Assembly (NCBI GenBank): GCA_003013855.2
Contig: ML058408.1
Coordinates: forward strand, 2,480,001-2,544,000
Direction of reading: 5' to 3'
DNA: 64,000 nucleotides
Source of the DNA: Liriodendron chinense
Taxonomy: Eukaryota; Streptophyta; Magnoliopsida; Magnoliales; Magnoliaceae
Shown: positions 1-10,467 of the stretch, piece after piece
Layout: every line of letters starts with the position of its first letter
Numbering within the stretch: the first letter of the stretch is position 1
The notes under the pieces: generated by a model
Database searches by the model: none
What the model saw: the letters and a program-made list of their open reading frames with translations, nothing else
What the model was told of the DNA's origin: nothing
Made by a program: the position numbers and the translations under genes

Positions 1-88
1 TTTGGCTCTGCCGAGAGCAGAAGATTTAGTCAAAAGAATGTTCATATTCTATTCAGGGCTATTCGGGTCCAGAAAGTGGTGTAGCGAT
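1..88 (-). pseudogene. 3' internal remnant of element B, beyond integrase
   Basis: Short stretch of element B left of the solo LTR. The last five bases (84-88, GCGAT) are one copy of the target-site duplication; the other is 1430-1434. No readable domain is left in it. Confidence 0.5.
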
Positions 89-706
89 TGTTCGCTCGCC
101 TCAAGTGTAAGGCTGCGATGTAGTAATAAAACTCGGTAAGACCGAGGTCGATCCACAGGGAATAGAAACAAGCTTCCAAATTATTCCAGCAACTCAGTTT
201 ATGGAAGAAATTCAGATTCAATTGGGTATTTAACTAAAACAGCAACTTAATGAAAAATCAGAGATATAAAGTACTAAGGCTTTCAAGGATCCACTTGTAG
301 CAATCCTATGTCGATTCAGTCAATCCAAGTAGAGAACACAACTAGATTTGAAGTCCTATCTCTCATCTAGTTGGAAAATAAAGCATTCACACACATTCAA
401 TCCAAATCAAGTTGAACTTCCAAGTTCAAGTCCATTTAATCAATGTAGAATTCAAATCCATAGCCTGTGGAGTAACAGCCATGCCTTTGGGCTATGGCAT
501 GCTCAAGGATTACTATAATTCGAATCTAAACAAGCAACCTGTGACAATCTCAGAGAATTGCAAGGAATTCATGTCCTGGGTACATGAACTCTCATAAAAC
601 ATCTCAAACTACCACTTTTGGAATTGAAATATAAGAAAAATCCAAACTTGAATTGAAAAATACTTGAATCAAACTGAATCCAACATAAAATTAGCTACAA
701 CCTTCA

Positions 707-728
707 CCTCTCAGCCTTAGCTGAGAGG
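707..728 (-). other. Conserved LTR leader hairpin (solo LTR copy)
   Basis: A 9-bp perfect stem (CCTCTCAGC with GCTGAGAGG) closes a 4-base loop. It lies about 165 bp downstream of the TATA box on the minus strand, so it would be in the 5' leader of the transcript. The same hairpin occurs in other LTR families here. Confidence 0.6.
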
Positions 729-992
729 TTCTAGCCGAGCATTGTCATGCTACAACTAAAATCTCTAAATAAAAGCATAAAACAGAAAAAACCCGAATAG
801 GAGAGTTGTAGACGCTCCACGATCGCTTTCCCTCCTTAGAACCTCGTTCCTTAGCTTCTCTGATACCCTAGGAAGAGCCCCTAGGTGTCCTTTTATAGCA
901 ACAAACCTTCCTTGCGTCGGATTCTGCGAAAGATTACGCAGTGCGCAGCAATTTTCGGAGTCCAGATTTAGAAAGGACTCATGTTACGCAGA

Positions 993-1173
993 GCCGATCG
1001 GTCATGACCGGTCGGACTGGACTGTCCATTCATCCAGCAAGTGTGGCCGACCGGTCATGACCGGTCGGACCAATTTTGAGTTTATTCCAGTGTATACAGC
1101 CGACCGGTCGTGACCGGTCGGGCTCCTCTGTCCATCTTCCAGTGCATGGCCGACCGGTCGTGACCGGTCAGCC
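993..1173 (-). promoter_or_regulatory. U3 palindrome array, 4 units
   Basis: Four copies of the paired octamer GACCGGTC-NN-GACCGGTC (centres AT or GT, some arms mutated) lie about 50 bp apart. The TATA box follows about 95 bp downstream on the minus strand. Confidence 0.8.
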
Positions 1174-1434
1174 TGTCTTCACTTTGGTCTTCTTTCCTTC
1201 ATTTCTCCTCTTTTCTTCTTCTTTCACTTCTCCTTGCTTTCTTCTTTCTTCGGTCCTCTTTCGTCCTTCATGCAAAAGCTCCAAATGCATTCTTTTGGCT
1301 CGTAATTAAATGAAGTCCGCTCTCATCCCTATAACCACAAATATGTGTTAGGTGGGCCTTTAAACCATGAAAACCATGCAAACCTTGTCGTGTAATGGGC
1401 AATGCAATGTATAAATTGGAGGTTCAATAGCGAT

Positions 1435-2523
1435 TAAGTTTATGGATCTCATAGCTGACCATTTGAAAAAAGGAGAATCTATATTTATTCGAATATGGTC
1501 TGGAATTTACATCGGTTTATGAAAAATATCGAAGTAGATGCTCTACGTACCAAGGGCGACGTAGGGGTCTTCCTCGCATGTCTTCCAGATAATAAGTGCC
1601 TGGTCGAACGATCTTGATAACCCGATATGGGCCTTCCCAGTTAGGATCAAGTGACCGAATGGTCGTTCCGATATTTTTCCTAAGCACCAAATCGCTGAAC
1701 TGAAAAGCTCTGGCTTTGACCTTTGAATTGTGATAGCGAGCTATTCATTGTTGACAAGTTGTTGCTTGAATGCGAGCTGTATCTCTTTTCTCTTCTAGAA
1801 GATCAAGGTGAAGTTTTAAACCTTCCTCATTGCGAACTGCTTATAGTTTTCCACTTAATGAGTTGGTATCTTGACCTCTACAGGGACGACTGCTTCGGTT
1901 CCGAACGCTAATGAGAAGGGTGTTTCTCCTGTTGAATTGCGAGTGGTTGCCCTGTAAGCCCATAGGACTTTCGATAGGAGTTCTGACCACAGACCCTTAC
2001 ACTTATCGAGTTTGGTCTTCAAATGATGTTTGATAATTTTGTTAGCCGCCTCTACCTGACCATTAGCTTGAGGATGATACGGGGAAGTCCAAATATTACG
2101 TATTTTCCACTTTTAGCAAAACTCGGAGAATGCAGCATTATCAAACTATTTATCGTTGTCAGAATTATGGTATGGGGAAGTCCATAACGGCATATAATGT
2201 TTCTCCATATGAATTTAGTAGTTTATTTTTTGGTGATGGTGGTCAAGGCTCTGCTTCCACCCATTTGGTGAAGTAATCAATAGTTACAATTGCGAACTTG
2301 TTCTGACCTTTCCCGGTGAGAAGTGGTCCGATTATATCGACTCCCCATTGAGCAAAAGGCCAGGGGCCATCCATCGGCAGCATTTGTTCGGATGATAAAT
2401 GAGGGACCAGAGAGTAAAGCTGACATTTAGCGCATTTCTTGGAAAATTCAATGGCGTCGGCTTTCATAGTGGGTCAATAGTACCCTTATCTCATTGCTTT
2501 GTATGTTAGAGACCATCCCTTTT
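1435..2523 (-). pseudogene. Element B integrase (broken)
   Basis: Minus-strand sequence that still reads as integrase of a Tat-type gypsy element. At 2243-2467 it gives the zinc-binding and early core segment (CAKCQ, then WGVDIIGPL, carrying the first catalytic Asp, and YFTKWVEAEP). Near 1880-1910 it reads FGTEAVVPVEV, a landmark of the integrase C-terminal half in this lineage. Between these points several frames and stops alternate, so the gene is dead. The N-terminal part of integrase lies right of the LTR at 2524-5278. The left end is interrupted by the solo LTR at 89-1429. Confidence 0.8.
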
Positions 2524-5278
2524 TGTAACGACCCGAGATTTTCGACTCTCGTGTATAACACGACGGCCGAATTCCCAAGTAAATCATAGACTAATTGATT
2601 TGTTAAATAATGAAATATAGCATTCAAGCACAATGGCGGAAACAAATGTTCATCTTATTCTATCAAACTTACTACTTCATCATCAATGTTTAAATAAGAG
2701 AACCAACCAATATCCATACTGATTAATTAAAATACAAAATCATGTCTTCTCTTGAAGACTTATTACAATTCCATAAATGTATCAACTACTCAAAAGAAAT
2801 ATTTAATAAATGATAACACCAAGTTTCTCTAACATCGTCATCCGCCATGTGATCGTACGAACCATCGAACGTTTTTCCTTAAAAATCGGGTTCAATACCT
2901 GGATCTTCACCTGCATCATCTAAATTGTGTTTGGGATAGCGTTAAACGCTATCATAGTGGGGAATATTTCCTCCAAGACTATCAAGAATAACAATGTACA
3001 AAACTCAGAGTAATACAACACAATAATATCTTTATTCAAACAAAACAATCAAGTAAAAATCTTTGTTAATGCGATGCATGGAATACATGCTCTGGCTAAG
3101 GCACCCTGTCTAGATTTCATAATAAATGAAGTAGGAGACTCCCTGTTACGACTTCACGCTATCCACTAGTCACCAGAGGTTCCTGGGACGCACAAGCCCA
3201 TAGTTTTGCCCGACCACGTGAGAAACGGGACGCTCATAGCCAAAATCTACACGTGACAGTGTATGGGAGAAGTAGGACGCTCTAGCCTATTCTCAATTCC
3301 GTACACCCACATGGAGCCAAGTGAATGCATGACTTTAGTTTCACCTTTATTTAAGTGTTTTCGCATACAACCGATTTAAATAAAACTCAGTGGTCACTAT
3401 GGGGAGTCGCAAGCAACCCAGCATAGGCTGACAGCACGAGCTTAGTGTCCATGGCACCAACCTCGGCTCATGAGAATTTATATACCATTAGTGTCCACTC
3501 ATTGTCCCGTTTTATGATTTCATCATGTCCCAAAAAACCAATGTTGTACATCATGACCAAATTCATTAAAATACTCATGTAATGTAAATGGGTCCAATCA
3601 AGCATCATGTACATGTAAGGATCCATTGACAAACAATCACTTCATTTTTTCAGTTAAGTCAAGAGATATTCTTCCATCATGGACACCTCTTACGGGTTCC
3701 ATCTCTTTACATCGAATAATTTTACCAACTTAGGGACAAAGAGTATACAATAATGGGATGTCTATATGATGATCTTATACACATATTTCATATATATCAC
3801 AATATGAAAACCAATGTTACTTGTAACACATAGACTAAGAAAATAAGGGCATAGATTTCACAAAGATAAATAACACAAATACACATGCTTCTTAGTAAAA
3901 AATCTAAACAAGGAATCACATCATTATATAATGATATTCATTACAAATCCTACATTAAACTTCATGTTATATGGATCAATAACTCAAAATAAAATAATTT
4001 CATATGCCACAAAAGAACTTATGATAATTGTGATATTATTAATGAAAGGCTTGAAGGAAAATCCTCACCTTAGGATGGACTTAGAAGAAGAGGGTTGTAG
4101 AAGATCCTAGCCGCTGGAAAAATATGAGAAAGAACTCTCTCTCTCTCTCTCTCTCTCTAAGGCATGGAGGCTAGGGTTAGGAGAAGGGTTTGGAGGTGCG
4201 TAGTAGAAATATGGATAGGGATGTGCACGCGAGGTCTTGTGTAACAACCTCTTGAGGTGGGTTTCTCAAATCTCAATATTCAGATGATCATTAATCAATT
4301 CCAATCCATTCATCTTATCAAGTTCAAAGAGTAGAGTCAAAATACATAAATTTCTTGATGATCTACATTCTAGATTGGCCGATCCTTGAAAATGGCCTAA
4401 CGGGTGCTAAAATGGGCTTGATATCAATTAACAGTCTACGCTTGATGATCAGGGCCCAAATTTTGAAAAAATATGTAGTCATGATAGGCAAACAATTGTA
4501 CAAAGTTTAGTGGTTGATTGATAGTGAGAAATGCCTAGATCTGAAATTTCAACTTTTAGCGAAAAATGAAGGGGCTGGCTTTGTGGTTCAACGGTGTAGG
4601 ATTATAGATCGGGGTCCAAACTTTTTGTAAAATCGTAGTCATGTGAGTATAATAAGTGGTCTAAATTTGAGAAGCGATTGATGGTGAGAAATGGGTAAAT
4701 TGAAAGGTTCAGATTTAAAAAGAGTTGGTAACTCGTTAATTTTTAGAACGGGATAACTTCGCGCATAAGAAAGAGGCTTATCAATGTGGGGCACTCAAAT
4801 CACACTATTGGTCCATGATAAAGACGATCCAAGTCATTCATATGAAGAAAAATATTCGACTACGACTAACCATCCACTTTCCTCACTTGATGGACATGAA
4901 AATCAAAGATTAAGGGGCTGATTTGACAATCGGACCACTTCTGCTATGATTTAAGGGCTGAAAATTGACGTGTATGGTTAATATGTGCCCAAAAGCTTAA
5001 ATCCAGAGTTTTGCATGAAAGTGATCGTCAGAAACTATAATACTTAAAAATGGCATCTTAACTTAAGCTTAACTAATGGCATTTTCGTAATTATCTGAAA
5101 AGTCTATGATTTTTGAAATCTGATCTTTCTACGATATTTATGAGATCATTCTAAGCAATTTTTGTAAAGGGTCCCCTATCGGATCTCCTACGGATGTCCC
5201 ATTATTCGCAAATGTACGATAATTAAAATTTTTTTTTAATGAATTTTCAAATAAATCTCGAAAATATGGGGCGTTACA
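2524..5278 (+). repeat. Large solo LTR, chromovirus-like (TGTAACG...CGTTACA)
   Basis: A 2755-bp insertion in element B. It starts TGTAACGACCCGAGATTTTC and ends ATGGGGCGTTACA, giving imperfect terminal inverted repeats that begin TG and end CA. A perfect 5-bp duplication CTTTT flanks it (2519-2523 and 5279-5283). It holds no coding sequence. Length, ends and duplication size fit a solo LTR of the Tekay/Del kind, which often starts TGTAACGCC; that lineage call is from general knowledge. A (CT)n tract lies at 4135-4158. The plus orientation is nominal because no PBS is attached. The right end of X (30251) has a similar terminus. Confidence 0.7.
4135..4158. repeat. (CT)12 microsatellite
   Basis: Twenty-four bases of uninterrupted CT dinucleotide inside the large solo LTR. 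Confidence 0.95.
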
Positions 5279-5283
5279 CTTTT

Positions 5284-6515
5284 GGATGATTACCACATGC
5301 TCCCTAGCGTATTTCATCTAGAACACGATGCACTTCTTCTGTATGAAGACACCTTAAATATGGTATAGTAAAACTCTTACGTAGTAATTTATCATTTTAT
5401 TTTATATACCTGGCAGTGCGGTAGCGAATCTGTCGCTCAGATTTCTTATCATCTAGGAGTTGTCCATTTTTAAGGTAACGGATGATGGGATCCATCCAGA
5501 ACGGAGATAACTGTAACGTGGCGACTAGCTTTGGAGTGGTTTGATCGATACTCGGAGCAGGAAGGTGCTCGATGGGAACTGCTCATGTTAAATCAGACTC
5601 TAGAGCGGAGGCTAATTTAGCGAGAGAGTCTGCAAGCTTGTTCTCTTCGCGAGCAACATGAATTATCTCATATTGGCTTATTTTAGCGAGTAGGATGAGT
5701 ACCCATGATTTGTATAGGGCCATCCGCTTTTCTTTCGCCTCAAATTCATTGAGTACTTGATTGACGACTAGTTGAGAGTCGTGATATATTTACAGATGTG
5801 CTATCACGAGTATATTAGCTATTTCAAGGCCGACGATTAAAGCTTCGTATTTTGCTTCATTATTAGAGGCATGAAAGTCGAAGCGTAATGCATATTGGAA
5901 TTGTGACCCGTTGGGAACTATCAGGATCAAACCGGCTCCACTTTTAGAGGAGCATGATGATCCATCCACGTATAACGACCAGGTTGGCTGCTCGCTGGTC
6001 ACTAAATCGTCACTAGAGATAGGAGCAGCGGGGGTCGAATATGTAAATTCGATGATGAAATCGGCCATGGCTTGGGCTTTTACGGTGGTCCACGAGCAAA
6101 AGGTGATATCGTGCTCCCCAAGCTTGATCGCCCATTTAGTTAATCATCCAGATGCTTCAGGCCTTTGGAGGACTTACTTTAAAGGATGATTGGAACCATT
6201 ATAGGATAGGCTTGAAAATAAGGCCGTAGTATCGAGCCGCAGTTACTAAGGTTAGGACAAGTTTTTCCATGTCGGAGTATCGAGTTTCGACATCTACCAT
6301 TGCTCGGTTAATATAATAAACGGGTCTCTATATCCCGGAGTCTTCTCTTATTAAGGCGGCGCTAATAGCCGTGGAAGATATAGATAAATAAAGGAAAAGA
6401 TGCTCATGAGGAACAGGTTTAGATAACATAGGAGGCGCACGTGCTTAGATACCGCTTCAGTTGTTGAAATGCCTCTTCACATTGTTGAGTCCACACCCAG
6501 TTGGTTTTTACAGTT
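5284..6515 (-). pseudogene. Element B RNase H and flanking pol segment (broken)
   Basis: Between the large solo LTR and element D, the minus strand encodes the RNase H domain at 5790-6068. It shows WSLYVDGSS with the first catalytic Asp, GAGLILIVPNG, and NNEAKYEALIVGL with the catalytic Glu. This is the second RNase H type carried by Tat-lineage elements. Right of it, around 6440-6515, the frame reads the RT-RNase H connection (WTQQCEEAFQQLKRYL), which continues the RT half left of 14400. Stops and frameshifts are frequent. The sequence left of 5790 is the degenerate link to integrase. Confidence 0.8.
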
Positions 6516-6779
6516 GTACGTGTTAAGCTCATAATTGTGCATATTCTAACCCCAATTCATCACTTATTATGCATGATATACATGCTTATTGGACCAACTT
6601 AATACATGATTTGTGATTGTAGGAAGAAGATGGAGATTTCACATATTGAAGGCTAAGTGGAGCTCTTTATGAGCATTGAGGATCAATAGATGAAGTATTG
6701 AAGGAAGAACAAAGAAAAGAAAGCAAGGAGAGAAGAGAAAAGAAGAAAGAAAGAAAGAAATGGAGAAGGAAGAAGGCAG

Positions 6780-7001
6780 GACCGGTCGGCTGACTGGTCA
6801 GCCAAGCAAGACCGACCGGTCATGACCGGTCGGCCACCCCACTCATGTGTTGGATTGAACAGAGACTAAGCCCGACCGGTCATGACCGGTCGAGCACAGC
6901 TGCTGACTGAAGGAATGCCCAGGCCGACCGGTCATGACCGGTCGGCCATTGCTGCTGGACAAAGGGAAAGTCACTCCGACCGGTCGTCCGACCGGTCGGC
7001 T
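6780..7001 (+). promoter_or_regulatory. U3 palindrome array, 5 units (element D 5' LTR)
   Basis: Five paired-octamer units of the type GACCGGTC-NN-GACCGGTC. The first is degenerate, three have an AT centre and the last has a 4-base centre (GTCC). The TATA box starts about 105 bp after the array. Confidence 0.85.
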
Positions 7002-7105
7002 GTGCAAAACTAGAAACTTCTATTTCGGGACTCCGATTTCTTCTGCGCAAGTGCGTAGTTTTACGCAAAATCTGGAATCTTCTTGCGTATTGGACTCCTC
7101 CAAGC

Positions 7106-7112
7106 TATAAAA
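7106..7112 (+). promoter_or_regulatory. TATA box of element D 5' LTR
   Basis: TATAAAA followed by GGACCTC, conserved at the same place in the C, F, E, G and K LTRs. It marks the likely U3/R boundary about 30 bp downstream. Confidence 0.75.
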
Positions 7113-7262
7113 GGACCTCTTTTCTTCATACCAAGGGGGCTACAACGTGGAGATTGCTGAGGAGAAGGATTCTACTTCAGATCTTTAGTTTTCTTTCCGT
7201 TTTTTGTAGTTTTTCATGTTTTTAGAGGCTTTTAGTTCAAGGATGTTAGAGATGAACTAAAC

Positions 7263-7284
7263 CCTCTTAGCTAGGGCTAAGAGG
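7263..7284 (+). other. Conserved LTR leader hairpin (element D)
   Basis: Stem CCTCTTAGC with GCTAAGAGG around loop TAGG, about 150 bp downstream of the TATA box and so in the transcript leader. F-type LTRs carry CCTCTCAGC with GCTGAGAGG, which is a compensatory change. Confidence 0.65.
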
Positions 7285-8142
7285 GGAAGCTCTTGATTCG
7301 TTTTTGATGGATTAATGCAACCTAGGTTTCCTTTTGTGTTTTAATTGATGAATTTTAGTTCAATTTGAGTTTGATTCAAGTACTATGTTGGTTTCTACTT
7401 TGATCTCTTGATGACTCCGGGCTCATGTGATTCTTAGTGATTCTAAGCATAGTATCTTAGCTTTTGAGCATTGTCATGCATGTGTAATGCATTGATCTAC
7501 CATCGACTCCGGGCATGGTAGACGCTTTGATTGCCTTGTATGCAATGGCCTGATTTTCATGTGGGAACTCATGCAACTGAAATTCTTATCTTTTATGTAT
7601 GATCTATAATATGTGTTTAGTGATTGATTTTTATTTAAATAGAGTTCAAATCATGAGTTGTAATCAGGTCTAGTGACAGGACTTGGTGAAGGCTATGGTT
7701 ATGAATCTCAACTAGATTGGAAAGAGGCTTGGCCTATACAATTGAGTGTGCCCAAGGTCTGAGCATGGTTGTGGGAATCAAATCAGTTAATAAGCACCTA
7801 TTTCAGACAACTGTGTTTAATTGCTCTATATTCCGATCGGATAGAGATGGAAATCTGATTCTGATTGAGTTATATGAGACCTAGTTGTGTTAATGCATTG
7901 AAATGTATCAAGAGTGGATCCTTGGCGCTCTAGTGACTTTTTAGATTGAATTTACCTTAACCATTCACTGTTTAAACTCAAATCACTGTTTGTTTAGTTT
8001 TAGTTCTTAATAGAGTCTTAATTACTAGTTGTTTTAGTTAAATTCTGAAGATACTCATACATAAATCTCTGTGGGAACGATACTCGGTCTTTCCGAATTA
8101 TTACTACTTCGCAACCTTACACTTGGGGAGCGAACAAGTTTT

Positions 8143-8159
8143 TGGCGCCGTTGCCGGGG
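8143..8159 (+). other. Primer-binding site, tRNA-Asp type (element D)
   Basis: TGGCGCCGTTGCCGGGG, complementary over 17 bases to the 3' end of plant tRNA-Asp(GUC) as I know it. It begins six bases after the LTR end. Confidence 0.85.
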
Positions 8160-8763
8160 ATTTCTATGCGATATTTTTAGAATTTTCTGAAATAACTTTT
8201 AGTTGAGATTGTGTTAAGATAGATTTAGGATTTGTTCTGCTTTTTAGAGTAGGTTTTCTTCTAATTACTAACTTAGTTTGTTTTGATTTTTGCAGGATTC
8301 TAACATAGGTCTAATCCAGGGATTTTTAGGAAGTTGAAGAAGAAGAAGGCATCTTAAGTCACAAATCAGGTTTTATCGTTCTAACCTTACTCTTCTTCTT
8401 CTCCTACTCATTCCTATCATATTCATCTATTGTAGAGTAGGTGGAGACTCCTTTTGGATCTCTGAAAGGTAGGCCTTGTGCCACCTGGATTCCTATTGGT
8501 CGGCTCTGCCGCCTTGGATCACCTTGTGCTCATAGATTTCTCTTCTCAACCTATTCCTCTTTCTTCTTTTTCTGTACTTTCTCTCAAAAGACTCAAAGAG
8601 TGGGTGGGGAGTTCTTTGAACCCCTATTGACCAGGAGAAATCGGTCTCTATCCTTGCTTCTGGCTCAGCCATTGCAAGACACCCTGTGCTTAAGTTTTAG
8701 AGAGGAGTAAAGGAAGGAAGAAAGAATTCTTTTTCCCTTTTCACTCATTCTTTTTGGTTTTGC

Positions 8764-10467
8764 ATGCCACATTGGGCTAGGACTAATAATAACCGACTTG
8801 TAAGGGACGGAGTAATTGTTGAAGGGATTGATAGAGAGCCACGTGCTAGGAGACAGCTAGATTCTCCAATTTTATCTGAAAATATGGCTGCAAATCAACC
8901 TAACCCGGTCCGAAATCAAACTGAAATAGGGGAGAATGTGGTTGAGGATGTTCCTCGACCAAGGACTTTACGTGATTTCTTGCAACCTGCAAGAACGAGC
9001 ACTCCCTCATGCATAATTTTTTCACAAAATGCAGGGAATGTGGATTTGAAACCGGGAGTGATCAATCTTCTCCCTAAATTCCATGGTTTAGACAGTGAAA
9101 GTGCCTATCAACACCTTAGGGAGTTTGATGAGGTAATCACTACCATGCACTTTGCAAATGTGACTGAAGACGTAGTAAGACTTAAATTCTTCCCTTTCAC
9201 TCTTAAGGATAAAGCGAAGGGTTGGCTTTATGCTTTGAGGCCAAGATCAATTGGTTCATGGACTGACATGCACAGAGAATTTATTAAAAAATTCTTCCCT
9301 ACTCACAAAACAAACATGCTTAAGCGCCTTATAATGAACTTTGCCCAAAAGGAAGATGAAACCTTTTCCCAATGTTGGGAGAGGTTTAAGGACCTATTAA
9401 ACACGTGTCCACATCATGGCTATGAAATTTGGCGGGTTATAAGTTTTTTCTATGAAGGACTAACCCCACCCATGCGCCAATTTGTAGAGATGATGTGTAA
9501 TGGGGAGTTCATGAATAAGGAAGCTGATGAAGCATGGGATTATTTGGAAGAATTGGCTGAGAGTGCACAGTCTTGGGACACATCTAAACCAACAAATTCC
9601 AAGACTGGCCAACAAAAGGAAAAGGGAGGAATATATGTCTTATCAGAAGAAGATAGTATAAGTGCACGGTTGGCTAGCCTTACAAGAAAGGTCGAAGCCA
9701 TGGAATTAAGGAAAGGAGAAACAATCAACTCCATTGACGTTGAAACTGTTTGTGGAATTTGTGCTGGAAATCAACATGCTACACAAGATTGTCCCACACT
9801 TTCAGCAGTCCAAGGCATCTTACAAGAACAAACGAATGCCATAAACAGTTATCAACAGCAATATGGTGCTCCAAACTCAAACACGTTTAATCCTAATTGG
9901 AAGAACCATCCCAACTTCAGTTGGAGGAATGGGCCCAATGCAAATGCAAGCAACACTCCAAAAGTATCACTAGAAGAGATGTTGGGTGCATTCGTATCGG
10001 TCCAGCATGAGTATAACAAGACAAATTCTAAAAAAATAGATGGGTTCATGCAGGAGCAATTGAAATTCAATCAAAATACAACCCAAGCCATCAATGACTT
10101 GAAAACCTCAATGGCTAGGGTTGAATCTCACCTCAGTGCTAGGGAGAAAGGCACACTTCCTGCCCAACCTCTTCCTAACCCAAGAACCCAATTTGAGATA
10201 CATGATGCAAGCTCATCTTCCCAACACATGGAGCATGTTCAAGCTATCACCACTTTGCGAAGTGGGAAAATAATTGATAAATCTAATTCGGTGAAGGCCC
10301 CACAGCCTAATGATCCGGAAATTCCCAAAGAGGATGATAACATGAATAATACTCCACAAGAAAAGGAACCGGAAAGGCAATACAAGCCGGTTGCCCCATT
10401 TCCCCAAAGGTTGATTTCACCCAAACCTTTGGATAAAAATCTGGAAATTCTAGAGGTTTTCAAGTAA
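8764..10467 (+). CDS. Element D gag (upstream part of split gag-protease frame)
   Basis: Encodes the capsid-nucleocapsid protein that would form the cytoplasmic retrotransposon particle. The ATG at 8764 is shared with elements C and K (MPHWAR start). An N-terminal TLRDFLQPARTSTPSCI motif is followed by a retrotransposon gag core (about residues 125-270, with AKGWLYALRPRSIGSW, CWERFKDLL and FVEMMCNGEF). A CCHC zinc knuckle, CGICAGNQHATQDC, starts at residue 330. A C-terminal segment carries ITTLRSGKII. The frame ends at TAA 10465-10467, where elements C and F read CAA (Gln) and continue into protease. It is therefore probably a single nonsense change, although readthrough cannot be excluded. 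Confidence 0.9.
   Translation: MPHWARTNNNRLVRDGVIVEGIDREPRARRQLDSPILSENMAANQPNPVRNQTEIGENVVEDVPRPRTLRDFLQPARTSTPSCIIFSQNAGNVDLKPGVINLLPKFHGLDSESAYQHLREFDEVITTMHFANVTEDVVRLKFFPFTLKDKAKGWLYALRPRSIGSWTDMHREFIKKFFPTHKTNMLKRLIMNFAQKEDETFSQCWERFKDLLNTCPHHGYEIWRVISFFYEGLTPPMRQFVEMMCNGEFMNKEADEAWDYLEELAESAQSWDTSKPTNSKTGQQKEKGGIYVLSEEDSISARLASLTRKVEAMELRKGETINSIDVETVCGICAGNQHATQDCPTLSAVQGILQEQTNAINSYQQQYGAPNSNTFNPNWKNHPNFSWRNGPNANASNTPKVSLEEMLGAFVSVQHEYNKTNSKKIDGFMQEQLKFNQNTTQAINDLKTSMARVESHLSAREKGTLPAQPLPNPRTQFEIHDASSSSQHMEHVQAITTLRSGKIIDKSNSVKAPQPNDPEIPKEDDNMNNTPQEKEPERQYKPVAPFPQRLISPKPLDKNLEILEVFK

Larger units (their letters stand above)
89..1429 (-). repeat. Solo LTR, F/E family (Athila-type)
   Basis: A 1341-bp sequence is homologous in reverse orientation to the LTRs of element F (47319-48709). 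It begins TGTTCGCTCGCC on the plus strand and ends GGTTCAATA, where F-type LTRs have GGTTCAACA, so the terminal CA of the minus strand is mutated. The flanks carry a perfect 5-bp duplication GCGAT (84-88 and 1430-1434), and no PBS or internal sequence adjoins it. This is the usual product of recombination between the two LTRs of one insertion. It keeps the U3 palindrome array, a TATA box (minus strand, 891-897) and the leader hairpin (707-728). Confidence 0.9.
6521..8136 (+). repeat. Element D 5' LTR
   Basis: Starts TGTTAAGCTC and ends GGGGAGCGAACA. It contains the U3 palindrome array (6780-7001), a cluster of TGCGCA/TGCGTA/TTACGCA motifs (7043-7068), a TATA box (7106-7112) and the leader hairpin (7263-7284). 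Confidence 0.95.

Noticed and set aside
2524..5278. DNA transposon with terminal inverted repeats
   Set aside because: 5-bp duplication, TG...CA ends and size fit an LTR better. No transposase or typical TIR family match was seen.
6780..7001. CRISPR-like look of regularly spaced palindromic repeats
   Set aside because: This is plant retrotransposon DNA. The units are LTR-internal, the spacers are shared between LTR copies, and there are no cas genes.
8441..8710. Possible upstream ORF in the leader of C, D and K
   Set aside because: It begins with GTG, not ATG, and its 3' part shifts frame in K. The nucleotide conservation is kept as a finding instead.
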